Shown piece by piece: positions 17,997-26,738 of a stretch of DNA of 64,000 bases (positions are counted from its first letter, which is position 1; the number at the start of each line of letters is the position of its first letter). Made by a program: the position numbers and the translations under genes. The stretch spans positions 69,671 to 133,670 of the forward strand of contig CAADGV010000026.1 of NCBI GenBank assembly GCA_900696645.1, given 5' to 3'. The notes below the pieces were generated by a model. That model was not told the origin of the DNA, did no database searches, and saw only the letters and a list, made by a program, of their open reading frames with translations. The stretch comes from an uncultured Chlorobiota bacterium (GTDB lineage: Bacteria > Bacteroidota > Ignavibacteria > UBA10030 > UBA6906).

Positions 17997-19106
17997 CTAC
18001 TTAGTTTGTTTTTGTTGAAGTGTAGCGTCCCAACCAGCCGGCAGCGTGAAGATGATTAGTTTATCGCGGAGATGAACAACCAGTGAATCGGGCGTCGGCG
18101 TCTCGGCAACAATCTGAGCAAGGGCTTGTTCGTCGAGAAGTTGATCGAGATAGAGTGTGATGTGAGTTGTGTTGCCGATCTGCTCGACGCGGGCTGGAAC
18201 ATTCTGTGAACCGACCGCCTGTTGGTGAACCTGCGCGGGAGGCAGTGTCTGAATTGGTTGCTGTCTGAATCGGAATTCCATTGACTGTAATCTTGTACGA
18301 TGTGTCGGATCAGGTTTGGCCACACGTTTTGCAGCCGCATCAAGTTGGCGTGTTTTGTTCTGTTCTGCTGGTGACTCAACATGTGCCGGTTCAGCATTGC
18401 TAACCATTGTCTTTGGACGCGGAACTGCAATGCCCTGCAGCCATACTCCGCCTTCGCCCGCCACAACACCGCCCGACTCCACCATTGCAAGATCGCTTTC
18501 ACCGGAAGTCGCTACCCGACCGGCGCGGGCCTGCATTTGCAGGCTCTTTGATTCAGCAGCGATTTGCTTTTCATCCTTACTTGTCTTCTCAATGGCTGTG
18601 GAGGGAGGTTTCGCGGCTATCGCAGGTCGTGCCGGCTCGCTTTCCTTATCGCGCAGCGTGCGAGGTTCGGCCCCGGATTGTGGTTGAGATTGAAGTTCAG
18701 GCGGCTTGTCCGAAGGCGAAGTACTTTCTGTGAGCGCTGAATCGGAGGCTGAAGGAAGAACCACCACAACGTCCGTGGAAATCTCAAGCGACTGGAACCA
18801 ACGATTGTAGATTCCGACGCTTGTAATAATCACAACTAACGCGGCCGCGCTGATGATGTGAACCCACGGAGTTCTCGTCTCCGGCAGAGTCCCGACCTTT
18901 TGCTTCAGTCGCGCCTTGAATGCCTCACGCCCGCTCCGACGGATTCCTGCGATAAGCAACTGTTCACGACGAACAGCCTTCTTGCACACTTCACAAATAC
19001 GAAGGTGATCTTCGAGTTCGTTGCGTTCTTCGGGATTGAGTTCGTTCAGAATGAAACGCTCGATCAATTCGCCATCATCGGTCCAATGGGTCTCGTCTGT
19101 TTGCAT
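17997..19106 (-). CDS. Anti-sigma factor with zinc-finger domain and one membrane helix
   Basis: The 369-residue protein begins with a zf-HC2 type anti-sigma domain: H34-x3-C38-x2-C41 (HLRICEVC), which sequesters ECF sigma factors. One membrane helix follows (about 82-100). A long extracytoplasmic part is rich in Pro, Gln, Ser and Ala (about 110-290), with a small structured domain at the end (about 300-365). Its ATG overlaps the sigma factor stop as TAATG, so the pair is made in a fixed ratio. It should release the sigma factor in response to an envelope signal, by proteolysis or conformational change. What it senses is not evident. Confidence 0.87.
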   Translation of the reverse strand: MQTDETHWTDDGELIERFILNELNPEERNELEDHLRICEVCKKAVRREQLLIAGIRRSGREAFKARLKQKVGTLPETRTPWVHIISAAALVVIITSVGIYNRWFQSLEISTDVVVVLPSASDSALTESTSPSDKPPELQSQPQSGAEPRTLRDKESEPARPAIAAKPPSTAIEKTSKDEKQIAAESKSLQMQARAGRVATSGESDLAMVESGGVVAGEGGVWLQGIAVPRPKTMVSNAEPAHVESPAEQNKTRQLDAAAKRVAKPDPTHRTRLQSMEFRFRQQPIQTLPPAQVHQQAVGSQNVPARVEQIGNTTHITLYLDQLLDEQALAQIVAETPTPDSLVVHLRDKLIIFTLPAGWDATLQQKQTK

Positions 19107-19672
19107 TACATTCTGCTTTCAACAATCTTTTGCAGCGCTTTCTTGCATTGGTATTTTTTCGACTTTGCGGTTTGCGCATTTGCAAAGTTCAATGCCGCGG
19201 CAATCTGCTCCATCGTCTTTTCCTCCCAATAGAAAAGGACAAGCAGGGACTTGCATGGCTCGCCCAGTTCGTCGAGAGCTTCATGTACAATCCTCGCTTC
19301 CTCACTTTCCACCATAATGTCCAAGGCCGAGGCTGATTCAATGTGTCCGGTAGATTCCTCTATGTCAGCGGGTGATTCACGGCGCAGCCGGGCCAGCCGT
19401 CGCAGCCACAGATTTTTGACCGTGGCGTAGATGAACGTGCCCAAACGTGCATTGTGTTCATACCTGTTTGTTCGAACGCGTTCCCAGAGAATAATCAAGG
19501 CTTCCTGCAGCAAATCTTCGGCATCATCATGACTGCCGTTGTTACGAGTGACGAATGAAAGTATCGGCCTTCTGTTCGCCTCATACAACATCACGAGTCC
19601 CTCGTCATCGCCTTTGCGAATCAGGTCGAGAATCTTTGCATCGGAATTGAGGAACAAGAAGGACGAAGCCAT
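19106..19672 (-). CDS. ECF-type RNA polymerase sigma factor
   Basis: The 188 residues contain sigma region 2 (DDEGLVMLYEANRRPILSFV, then HDDAEDLLQEALIILWE) and region 4 (EALDELGEPCKSLLVLFYWE, then TMEQIAAALNFANAQTAKSKKYQCKKAL), with no region 1 or 3, as in extracytoplasmic-function sigma factors. AAAGG lies just before the ATG at 19672. It is first in a two-gene operon with its anti-sigma factor, and diverges from the DUF4139 gene, so that gene is a candidate target. I could not identify its promoter sequence. Confidence 0.9.
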   Translation of the reverse strand: MASSFLFLNSDAKILDLIRKGDDEGLVMLYEANRRPILSFVTRNNGSHDDAEDLLQEALIILWERVRTNRYEHNARLGTFIYATVKNLWLRRLARLRRESPADIEESTGHIESASALDIMVESEEARIVHEALDELGEPCKSLLVLFYWEEKTMEQIAAALNFANAQTAKSKKYQCKKALQKIVESRM

Positions 19673-19799
19673 TTACCTTTCAACTGTTAATGTCATAAAT
19701 GGAAGCAAGGTGAACAGAAAAAGATAATAATTCCCAGCATAAGTTCCTTCATTAGGACACCGGAAGCCGTCACAGTTCAATCTTATCAAGGAGTTCTTC

Positions 19800-21290
19800 A
19801 TGAAACACATACTTGCAGTCTTCGCAGTTCTCACAACATTCATCGGCGATGGGAGTGCCCAACGGGGCAGCGCCGTTGCCATTGGTGAGCGTACATCGGT
19901 TGATTTGACCATCTACAATCAGAATCTCTCGCTCATTCGTGAAGAGCGAACGTTCAGTTTGGCGAGAGGCGTCAGCAGTGTTACCGTTCCCGACATTCCC
20001 TCAACAATTGACGGCACGTCCGTGCACTTCGTCAGCATGACGGATGCTTCGGCCGTCAAAGTGTTGGAGCAAAACTATCAGTTTGACCTTGTGAATCAAG
20101 GAAAACTTATGGAGAAATACCTCGGAAAGAATATCGAATTTGTGAGATTGGATGAAGCGACAAAGAAAGAGTATACCATAGTCGGCAAGCTTCTTGCCTC
20201 CGGCCATCCGACCAATTACGGCAATGTGAGCTACTCGGGAGGAATGATTGCGGAAATCAACGGCAAGATAGAAATCAATCCTACGGGGAGAGTTATTCTC
20301 CCAAGTTTACCGGAGGGATTGATTCTCAAGCCGCAGCTTGAGTGGCTCGTGTCGAATACGAAGGAAGGGAATCACAAGACTGAACTGAGCTACCTTGCGG
20401 GGCAGCTTTCCTGGTCGAGCAACTATGTTGCTGTGCTTGACAAGAATGATGCACGAATCGATCTGACCGGCTGGGTCACATTGACAAACAATTCCGGTAC
20501 TTCGTTCAAGAATGCCGGATTGAAGTTGGTTGCAGGAGATGTGAATATTGTCCGTGATCAGTTTGCACAGGAAGGGAGAATGATGAAGAGTATGACAATG
20601 GCAGACGCAGCCCAGCCCCAATTTGCACAATCCGAACTGTTCGAGTACAAGTTGTACTCACTTCAGCGCAAAACCGATCTCAACAACAATGAAACGAAGC
20701 AGATTGAACTGACGTCGGGCAAGAACGTCAATGCAAAGAAAGTCTTCATCTATGACGGGCTTGCGGGCCAATGGCGCTATTGGGCGAACAACTATTCGTA
20801 CCGCGGGCAGGGAAGTTTCGGGCAACAATCCAACACGAAGGTTGGTGTGTATGTAACGTTCCGGAATGATTCGAAGTCGGGACTCGGCATTGCGTTGCCG
20901 AAAGGAAAGGTACGTGTCTACAAGAAAGATGATGATGGCAAGGAACAATTCATCGGCGAGGACCAGATCGATCACACACCAAAGGATGAAGAACTGCGGC
21001 TATACCTGGGAAATGCTTTCGACATCGTTGGCGAGCGGGCGCAAAAGGATTTCAAATCCATCTCCAGCGGCAAAGTTGTGGAAGAGACGATTGAAATCAA
21101 AGTCCGGAACCATAAGAACGAATCAGTTCAAGTACAGGTATATGAACATCCTTGGCGATGGAGCCAATGGGAGATTGTCTCGTCAAACTCCGCTTGGGAA
21201 AAAGTAGATCAATCAACGCTGAAGTTTCCTGTCAAGATCGGGAAAGACGGAGAAAAGGTGGTGAGCTACGCGATTCGGTATTCGTGGTAG
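19800..21290 (+). CDS. Exported DUF4139 domain protein
   Basis: The ATG at 19800 has AAGGAG at ideal spacing and starts a signal peptide (MKHILAVFAVLTTFIGDGSAQ). The 496-residue product matches the DUF4139 family over most of its length: an early TIYNQNLSLIREERTFSL segment, a central LSYLAGQLSWSSNYVAVL core, and C-terminal beta-rich parts (YVTFRNDSKSGLGIALPKGKVRVYKKD). The family is widespread and has no firmly known activity. It is followed 51 bases later by a VWA protein. It lies divergent from the ECF sigma operon, which suggests an envelope-related role under that control. No catalytic residues are evident. Confidence 0.83.
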   Translation: MKHILAVFAVLTTFIGDGSAQRGSAVAIGERTSVDLTIYNQNLSLIREERTFSLARGVSSVTVPDIPSTIDGTSVHFVSMTDASAVKVLEQNYQFDLVNQGKLMEKYLGKNIEFVRLDEATKKEYTIVGKLLASGHPTNYGNVSYSGGMIAEINGKIEINPTGRVILPSLPEGLILKPQLEWLVSNTKEGNHKTELSYLAGQLSWSSNYVAVLDKNDARIDLTGWVTLTNNSGTSFKNAGLKLVAGDVNIVRDQFAQEGRMMKSMTMADAAQPQFAQSELFEYKLYSLQRKTDLNNNETKQIELTSGKNVNAKKVFIYDGLAGQWRYWANNYSYRGQGSFGQQSNTKVGVYVTFRNDSKSGLGIALPKGKVRVYKKDDDGKEQFIGEDQIDHTPKDEELRLYLGNAFDIVGERAQKDFKSISSGKVVEETIEIKVRNHKNESVQVQVYEHPWRWSQWEIVSSNSAWEKVDQSTLKFPVKIGKDGEKVVSYAIRYSW

Positions 21291-21341
21291 ATGATCTGAA
21301 AAGCAAGTATCGATTTTCAACAACACTACAGGGAGGCAATA

Positions 21342-22679
21342 ATGAAGACTTCAGTTGGATGTATTGTGGTGGCTCTTATGATGGCCGTCTCAACATTGGC
21401 AGTAGCGGTGCCGTCAAGCAAGCCGACAATTTCATTAGAAGGGAAACTCAACTGCCCGTATATCAGTTCGAGCGGAGGTACGGCGTACCTGCAAATCATC
21501 CTCACCACATCCGGCTTTGAAAGACAATCACGTGAGCGACGTCCGATGAATCTCTCCGTCGTTCTCGACAGAAGCGGGTCAATGTCCGACCAACAAAAGA
21601 TGGAGTATGCAAAGGCGGCACTTACGAAACTCATCGAACAGCTTGAACGGGATGACATCTTCTCGCTCGTTGTCTATGATGATGTGGTAGATGTATTGCA
21701 CCCGGCTCAACAGGTCGGCAGCAGCAAGAATCGTCTGAAGCAACTTGTGAGCGACATCTATCCTCGTAACAGCACAAATCTTGGCGGAGGCATGATCGAG
21801 GGTTTGAAGCAGGTTGAAAAAAATGTGGGGAAGGAATACGTCAACCGGGTTATCCTTCTTTCCGACGGACTTGCAAACCAGGGAATCACCAGCCCGATTG
21901 AATTGAACCACATTGCAAAACGGCATCGGGAACGATCCATCTCGCTTACAACAATGGGAGTCGGGCTGGATTACAACGAGAACCTGATGATAGGCTTGGC
22001 AGAAAGTGGTGGTGGTAACTACTACTTTATCGAAAGTCCTTCCCAGCTTGCTTCTATGATGAATCGGGAGTTCAAGTCCGCATCTTCGATTGTTGCACAA
22101 AATGTTTCCATCGAACTGCAACTCGGCAAGGATGTGCGTCTTCTTGACGTTATCGGCTGTGAAACTGTATCCGACCGAAACGCGTACCGCATACCGATCG
22201 GCGATGTCTACGCCAATGACATACGGGAAATCACTGTTGAGTTGAGCGTTCCGAAAGGAAGCGGAACGGCTACGGTGGCTACAGGCAAGGTTTGCTACGA
22301 ATCTTCACGCATCTCGTCTCGTCCGTCGTTCGCTGCATCCGTCATGTACACGTCGGATCTGGTTTTGATAGACAGGAATCGCGACATGGAAATTCAGGCG
22401 AAAGCTGATATCGCGGTTTCGACGAGAGATGTTGAACGGGCGATGAAGGCCCTGGATGAAGGAAGGATGGAAGAGGCGCAGGCCCAATTACAGTCTGCAA
22501 AGGCATTTCTTGGGTCATCGCCGGCTGCGGCAAGCAGCGGTGCAGGGGGGGATGCAATCCGGGCGCAAGCGGATCGTCTCAACTCGTATGAAGCAACGCT
22601 TCGCAACTCCGACATAGAGGCAAGTCAAGTCAAGAAGGCCATCCAATACGAAAACTATAGAGTGCAGAAAAAGAAGTAG
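21342..22679 (+). CDS. Exported von Willebrand factor A (VWA) domain protein
   Basis: A signal peptide (1-23) precedes a VWA domain with a complete metal-ion-dependent adhesion site: D76-x-S78-x-S80 (DRSGSMS), threonine in NSTNLGGG and aspartate in LLSDGLANQG. VWA proteins bind partner proteins through this metal site. The region after about 250 is a beta-rich domain, and the last 80 residues look like a helical tail (RAMKALDEGRMEEAQAQL and on). A GGGAGG Shine-Dalgarno precedes the ATG. It pairs with the DUF4139 gene in a probable two-gene operon, and with the TPR operon nearby it may act in envelope protein assembly. Confidence 0.86.
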   Translation: MKTSVGCIVVALMMAVSTLAVAVPSSKPTISLEGKLNCPYISSSGGTAYLQIILTTSGFERQSRERRPMNLSVVLDRSGSMSDQQKMEYAKAALTKLIEQLERDDIFSLVVYDDVVDVLHPAQQVGSSKNRLKQLVSDIYPRNSTNLGGGMIEGLKQVEKNVGKEYVNRVILLSDGLANQGITSPIELNHIAKRHRERSISLTTMGVGLDYNENLMIGLAESGGGNYYFIESPSQLASMMNREFKSASSIVAQNVSIELQLGKDVRLLDVIGCETVSDRNAYRIPIGDVYANDIREITVELSVPKGSGTATVATGKVCYESSRISSRPSFAASVMYTSDLVLIDRNRDMEIQAKADIAVSTRDVERAMKALDEGRMEEAQAQLQSAKAFLGSSPAAASSGAGGDAIRAQADRLNSYEATLRNSDIEASQVKKAIQYENYRVQKKK

Positions 22680-22701
22680 AGTCGGTTCAAGCCGGCCTCA
22701 G

Positions 22702-22743
22702 AAAAAACAATCAGCCTCCGGCTTCGGTGGAAGTCGGAGGCTG
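22702..22743 (-). terminator. Intrinsic terminator of the minus-strand TPR operon
   Basis: A 9-base-pair stem (CAGCCTCCG/CGGAGGCTG) is followed, reading the minus strand, by ATTGTTTTTTC. It lies 20 bases after the stop of the pseudo-kinase gene at 22763, and may also stop transcription from the VWA gene. Confidence 0.8.
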
Positions 22744-22762
22744 TGCGCATTGGTGGTTGGAT

Positions 22763-23299
22763 CTACCGCTGGAGAGATTCGGCAGAAGTCAGGAGTTGTG
22801 ACTCGCCCACAATCTTTTGTGTTTCGTACGTCTTGATGTCGTTCACGGTTGAGCGTACGCGGGCAAGGGCGAAGTCAATATGGTCCACCCACGATCGCGT
22901 CTCGGGATCTTCGTTGAATTTTGTGCGAAGGTTCTGCGTTGTGGTCGAAACAACGGCAATAGGTTTGTTGATGCTTTCCTGGAACAACAGCGTTACCTCG
23001 TCCAGCAGTTTGAGTTTTGCCCGTTGCCGCTCCAGTTCCACCTGCACCATTTTCTGATTTTGTTCCTGCTCGCTGCTGAGTATTCGGTACCTCTGTAATT
23101 TCACGACGACGAATGCAATAATCCACATAAGGATCAGTGAATCAAACTGGAGCACGAAATCGAAGAAGGTCCTCTTTGTGCTTGCACTTCCCATCAAGTC
23201 GATTGACGTGAGAAGAAAATAGCTGTAAATGACAAGGGCCGAGACAAGAATTGAGTACTTGTCGAGAAATTGCAGAGTTGCATTCCAAAGAGATTTCAT
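22763..23299 (-). CDS. Two-helix membrane protein, paralogue with pseudo-histidine-kinase hairpin
   Basis: The 178-residue protein parallels the product of 17186-17890: LDKYSILVSALVIYSYFLL (helix 1, about 14-32), FFDFVLQFDSLILMWIIAFVV (helix 2, about 45-66), a coiled coil, then a HisKA-like hairpin. The phosphoacceptor position is E108 in QESINKPIAVV, again acidic instead of histidine, and there is no ATPase domain. It is the last of a three-gene operon with two TPR-like genes, 5 bases after the upstream stop. No Shine-Dalgarno is visible, so it may rely on translational coupling. Role unknown; a scaffold or regulator of kinase dimers is a guess. Confidence 0.75.
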   Translation of the reverse strand: MKSLWNATLQFLDKYSILVSALVIYSYFLLTSIDLMGSASTKRTFFDFVLQFDSLILMWIIAFVVVKLQRYRILSSEQEQNQKMVQVELERQRAKLKLLDEVTLLFQESINKPIAVVSTTTQNLRTKFNEDPETRSWVDHIDFALARVRSTVNDIKTYETQKIVGESQLLTSAESLQR

Positions 23300-23304
23300 G
23301 GGTT

Positions 23305-24312
23305 TTATTCTGTTATAATCTGAAGTGAATCATTGTGTGTTTCTGAACTCTGTGACCGTGTCTGCGCGGGAGATTGTGCGGCGGATGCGCCCTCGTTCAC
23401 GCGTGATACCGCACTGTTGTGAGCAGGAAGCGAGATTGATGCATTGCTGCTCTCGGCTCCGGCATCTCCCTGCTCCGAAACGACAAGGTACGATGCCACA
23501 ATTGCCAGAACAATCAGGATTGCGGATGTAATGAAGAAGCGCGATATCTTGCTTCTCTTCTCTGTACTGTCTGGAATCTCTGACCGGGGCGAAGAGGTAT
23601 GAGTTCGGTGTTCCGAAGCAAAGGATGCCTGTGCAGCTTGTGACTTTGCAAGAATGTCATCAAAATCAGGCTCCATCATTGTCACCATTTCGTCGAGCGA
23701 AATGACAGGGGGGGCGAGCTTCTTTTCTTCCGGCAGTTGCTGCACTGTGTCGGCGGGAACTGCCGTGCCTGTGTTGCCCCCGGGTTGCGGTGCAGAGCGT
23801 AGCTGCAGCAGGTACAGCTCCTCCAACTTCTGAATGTACTGATGTGCCGAACTATCGGAAGGGTCAAGCAATTGAATGCGCCGGACTTCCGAAAGGGCGT
23901 TGTCGAAATCCCCTTTCTTCATCAGATTATCTGCATGAGCGAAGTATTGCAGTTTCAGCGATTCAATCGCCTTCTCCCTGTCAGTTTTGCCCGAAGGTTT
24001 CTGCGGAACGAATTGCGGACGCATCTTCGGTCCGCTTTGAATTGATTCGATAGCGCGGTCAAGCAACGGCCCAAGGGATGAGCGGATGGTCGAGGCATCG
24101 CTCGCTTGGGCAGCGTCCGCGTCCTGCAGACGTACGAGTTGTGTTTCGAGTCCCGCAATGAAGATGTTTCTGGGAGCAACGGTTCTCATTGTACGAATGC
24201 GTTCGAGCGATTCCGCAAGGAGGTTCTGATCAATAAGAGTACGAATCTCAGCAAGCTGCGGAACGAGGAGATTCAGTGAAGTCTGCTGTTCTTGTGGGGA
24301 AACTGTATTCAT
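23305..24312 (-). CDS. Single-helix membrane protein with TPR-like N-terminal part
   Basis: The ATG at 24312 has AAAGAG upstream; a GTG at 24327 is the alternative. The 335 residues begin with alpha-helical, TPR-like repeats (LAESLERIRTMRTVAPRN near 38; KKGDFDNALSEVRRIQLLDPSD near 137). A low-complexity region follows, then one membrane helix (FFITSAILIVLAIVASYLVV) and a Ser/Ala/Gln-rich tail. The N-terminal part should be cytoplasmic. It shares style with the 405-residue TPR protein just upstream, 20 bases away, so the two may form a complex with the pseudo-kinase protein. I do not recognise a named family. Confidence 0.7.
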   Translation of the reverse strand: MNTVSPQEQQTSLNLLVPQLAEIRTLIDQNLLAESLERIRTMRTVAPRNIFIAGLETQLVRLQDADAAQASDASTIRSSLGPLLDRAIESIQSGPKMRPQFVPQKPSGKTDREKAIESLKLQYFAHADNLMKKGDFDNALSEVRRIQLLDPSDSSAHQYIQKLEELYLLQLRSAPQPGGNTGTAVPADTVQQLPEEKKLAPPVISLDEMVTMMEPDFDDILAKSQAAQASFASEHRTHTSSPRSEIPDSTEKRSKISRFFITSAILIVLAIVASYLVVSEQGDAGAESSNASISLPAHNSAVSRVNEGASAAQSPAQTRSQSSETHNDSLQIITE

Positions 24313-24332
24313 CTCAATCTCTTTCACGAATA

Positions 24333-25550
24333 TTACGCCCGGGCTGCGCGATTGTTTCTGTACACGAGCTTAAGCGGCGACACGGCAGTTCGTTGTTGAG
24401 CCTGGCGTACATTACTTTCCATTTGTCGTGCCTCCGCACTCGTCGGATTAATCAGATACGCTTGAGCGAGTTCATCGAGGGCCCGGTTGAATTGGCCGAG
24501 CTTTGCAAACTCCTCTGCCGCGATAACGTGCATCTGTACCGTCACTGACTTTTGCACACTCTGTCGTTCATCCTCTTCACGCATCCGGGCGTGTTCAAGG
24601 CGCGATTGTGTGTCCCACATTTCCTTCTCAAGTTTTTTAAGTTCTTCATTACTTGGTGCAAGTAGAAGTCCGAGGGCGATTTCGCTGGCCGCCTCTGCCA
24701 CGCGATCGAAACGAAGCAGTTGCCTGGCGTTCCGAATGTGCTCGTTTACAGTTGTTGTGTGGCACTCAAAGAGTTGCAGTTCCTGCCACGAGTTGTATGC
24801 CGCCGCGATTTCCTCCCGGAGGGCAATGAGTTCACGGTCGGCAGGAAACTCGTCCAGCGCAGCTTGTATCTCCTCCAGCGCCTTGTTGAACTCCGTCTTT
24901 ACGAATCGTTCGCGAATTCTGTTGACATAGTTCCGAAGACGCTGCTCACGATTGAGCGTACCCTGTACTTCTATCTGCTCGAGAATGGCGCTGCGCAGCC
25001 ACAGCAGTTCCGGATGATTTCCCTCTATCGCCAGCCCGGTATCAACTTCTTCCAATGCTTCGGCAAATCGCTTTCGTTCGAAGTACCTTTTGGCCACCAG
25101 GAGGACTGCATTGACGGAAGCCGAGGTTTGAAGCGGAGATACGGTCCGTCGTGTACTGACTTTCTGCTGAAGTCGCTGCTCAAGCTCCTGGGCTTCCTCC
25201 GCAAAGGGGTTCGCAAGCAGGGCCTGTGTTATCTCAGCCATCGCTGTGTCGTACATCTGCTGAGCGAAGAGTTGTTGCGCCTTTGCGAGATGCAGGTCGT
25301 ACATGGTGCTCGACAGCGGAGCGACATCACTTTTTGCTTCATGAAATTGAAGTCCCGCCGGCCCGATCGTATTAAGCCGCTTATCTTCGAGCAACTCGCC
25401 AAGCTGAGTGGCCAACGACAAGGCTTCAGTGTGCGAAGGATCGTGGAGCAGAACAGAGCTGATTTCATTCAACGCGCTTTCGTACTCGCCGTTCGTGATG
25501 GCTGTACGGGCCTTGTCTATGAAATTCTTGATATGGTCTTCCCTGTTCAT
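24333..25550 (-). CDS. TPR-like repeat protein, cytoplasmic
   Basis: The ATG at 25550 is taken because the frame upstream gives unlike, cysteine-rich text. The 405 residues are built from TPR-like helix pairs: TNGEYESALNEISSVLLHDPSH, FAQQMYDTAMAEITQALLANPF, FERKRFAEALEEVDTGLAIEGNH, VKTEFNKALEEIQAALDEFPAD, LRFDRVAEAASEIALGLLLAPS and KLGQFNRALDELAQAYLINPTS. That makes about six units. There is no signal peptide or membrane helix, so it is probably a soluble scaffold. It heads the operon with the membrane TPR protein and the pseudo-kinase. The function is unknown; the set looks like a protein-interaction module at the inner membrane. Confidence 0.78.
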   Translation of the reverse strand: MNREDHIKNFIDKARTAITNGEYESALNEISSVLLHDPSHTEALSLATQLGELLEDKRLNTIGPAGLQFHEAKSDVAPLSSTMYDLHLAKAQQLFAQQMYDTAMAEITQALLANPFAEEAQELEQRLQQKVSTRRTVSPLQTSASVNAVLLVAKRYFERKRFAEALEEVDTGLAIEGNHPELLWLRSAILEQIEVQGTLNREQRLRNYVNRIRERFVKTEFNKALEEIQAALDEFPADRELIALREEIAAAYNSWQELQLFECHTTTVNEHIRNARQLLRFDRVAEAASEIALGLLLAPSNEELKKLEKEMWDTQSRLEHARMREEDERQSVQKSVTVQMHVIAAEEFAKLGQFNRALDELAQAYLINPTSAEARQMESNVRQAQQRTAVSPLKLVYRNNRAARA

Positions 25551-25638
25551 TCTGCGCTGTACTCTTATTTGGGTCTCTGCTGTCTGCTCCCCATCACACT
25601 TGCGGGATGTGTCCTCCAAATATCGGACAAATGCTGCG

Positions 25639-25656
25639 CCAAATGGCCGCATTTGG
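25639..25656. repeat. Inverted repeat in the TPR operon upstream region
   Basis: Seven-base arms CCAAATG and CATTTGG flank GCCG, about 90 bases upstream of the minus-strand TPR operon start. It could be a regulator binding site or an RNA hairpin; no second copy was noticed. Confidence 0.45.
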
Positions 25657-25831
25657 AATATTGACAAAAAGCAACGAGAAGAGTGGATAGTTCCTGCGCG
25701 TCCAACCTGACACATAGGAATTACAGGGCTATTATGAAAATTTTGGATGACAAAGGGCTATATGTGTATACAACATTTCTCTGATGATAGTTTTCGGGAT
25801 ACAGTGGATTGCGGAACAGAAAAACTGTGCT

Positions 25832-26668
25832 TTAGTGCCGGAGGAGGAAATCGAGGACAAGTGCATTGTACGCTTTTGCGTTGTCAGAATGTATGCCGTG
25901 TGAAGCTTCGGGAATTCGTGCACGCTCGGCGTTGGGCAAGTATGATTCAAGTATGTCGAGAATTGCGCGAAAGATCCGAGGACTTTGATCTCCTTCTACC
26001 AAAAGGACGGGACATCTGACATTTCCGATTGAACTACTTGTGAAGTCTGGTATGTAATTGGTCGATGTGGTTTCCGCTTTCAATTCATCAACATTATCGA
26101 GAAATCTCCGGTGTACTGATGCGGGCATTGCATCGTATGCTCCCTTACCCATTACACCATCGATGAAATACCTGATGCCATCTTCATGTCTATTGTGTTG
26201 CAATGCCTCACGGGCAGGGGAAAAAGCGTATTGGTTGAACTCGTCAAGCAGATTCTTGTGTCGTGGATCGTGTACGAGCAGAGGGAGAACGGGCGGTTCG
26301 CCAAGTATAATTGTCCGCACGAGAGAGGGATCAGAGAGGGCAAGCTGCAACGCTACATTTCCTCCCCATGATGCAGTAATGAGATGAGCCGGAGAGTCGG
26401 TGAACTTGCGAATCAACTCTGCAAGATCTTCAGCATGAAGCCCGGCAGAATACTCAAATGTGTCAGCCTTGCGATTCGGGAAATGGTATCGCCTGCTGTA
26501 GGCGACAACATGATAGCGTTGAGCGAAGTCTGTGATCTGTTTCTGCCACGTCCCGTAGTCACCCAGCGTTCCGTGAACGCATACTGCAAGTGTTCCGCTT
26601 CCTTCTTCAACATAATGCAGTTCAGTGTCGTTAACGTGAAGCCGTTTAAGGTGTACCTTCTCACGCAT
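25832..26668 (-). CDS. Alpha/beta-fold hydrolase
   Basis: The 278-residue product is a typical alpha/beta hydrolase. It has an oxyanion HGTLGDYGTW segment, a nucleophile elbow ASWGGN with the serine between Ala and Trp, a second-half EGDQSP acid loop and the catalytic histidine in EASHGIH. No signal peptide is present, so it acts in the cytoplasm. It could be an esterase, haloalkane dehalogenase-like or C-C hydrolase; nothing in the sequence decides. The ATG at 26668 has no good Shine-Dalgarno; a GTG at 26692 with GGAG upstream is possible. It follows the ABC ATPase gene by 70 bases on the same strand. Confidence 0.83.
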   Translation of the reverse strand: MREKVHLKRLHVNDTELHYVEEGSGTLAVCVHGTLGDYGTWQKQITDFAQRYHVVAYSRRYHFPNRKADTFEYSAGLHAEDLAELIRKFTDSPAHLITASWGGNVALQLALSDPSLVRTIILGEPPVLPLLVHDPRHKNLLDEFNQYAFSPAREALQHNRHEDGIRYFIDGVMGKGAYDAMPASVHRRFLDNVDELKAETTSTNYIPDFTSSSIGNVRCPVLLVEGDQSPRIFRAILDILESYLPNAERARIPEASHGIHSDNAKAYNALVLDFLLRH

Positions 26669-26738
26669 GATGCGTGGCGACAGGATGCTCACACGTCAGT
26701 GAACTCCGGAGCAAAGCCATTTCCATGAACATCCTGAA

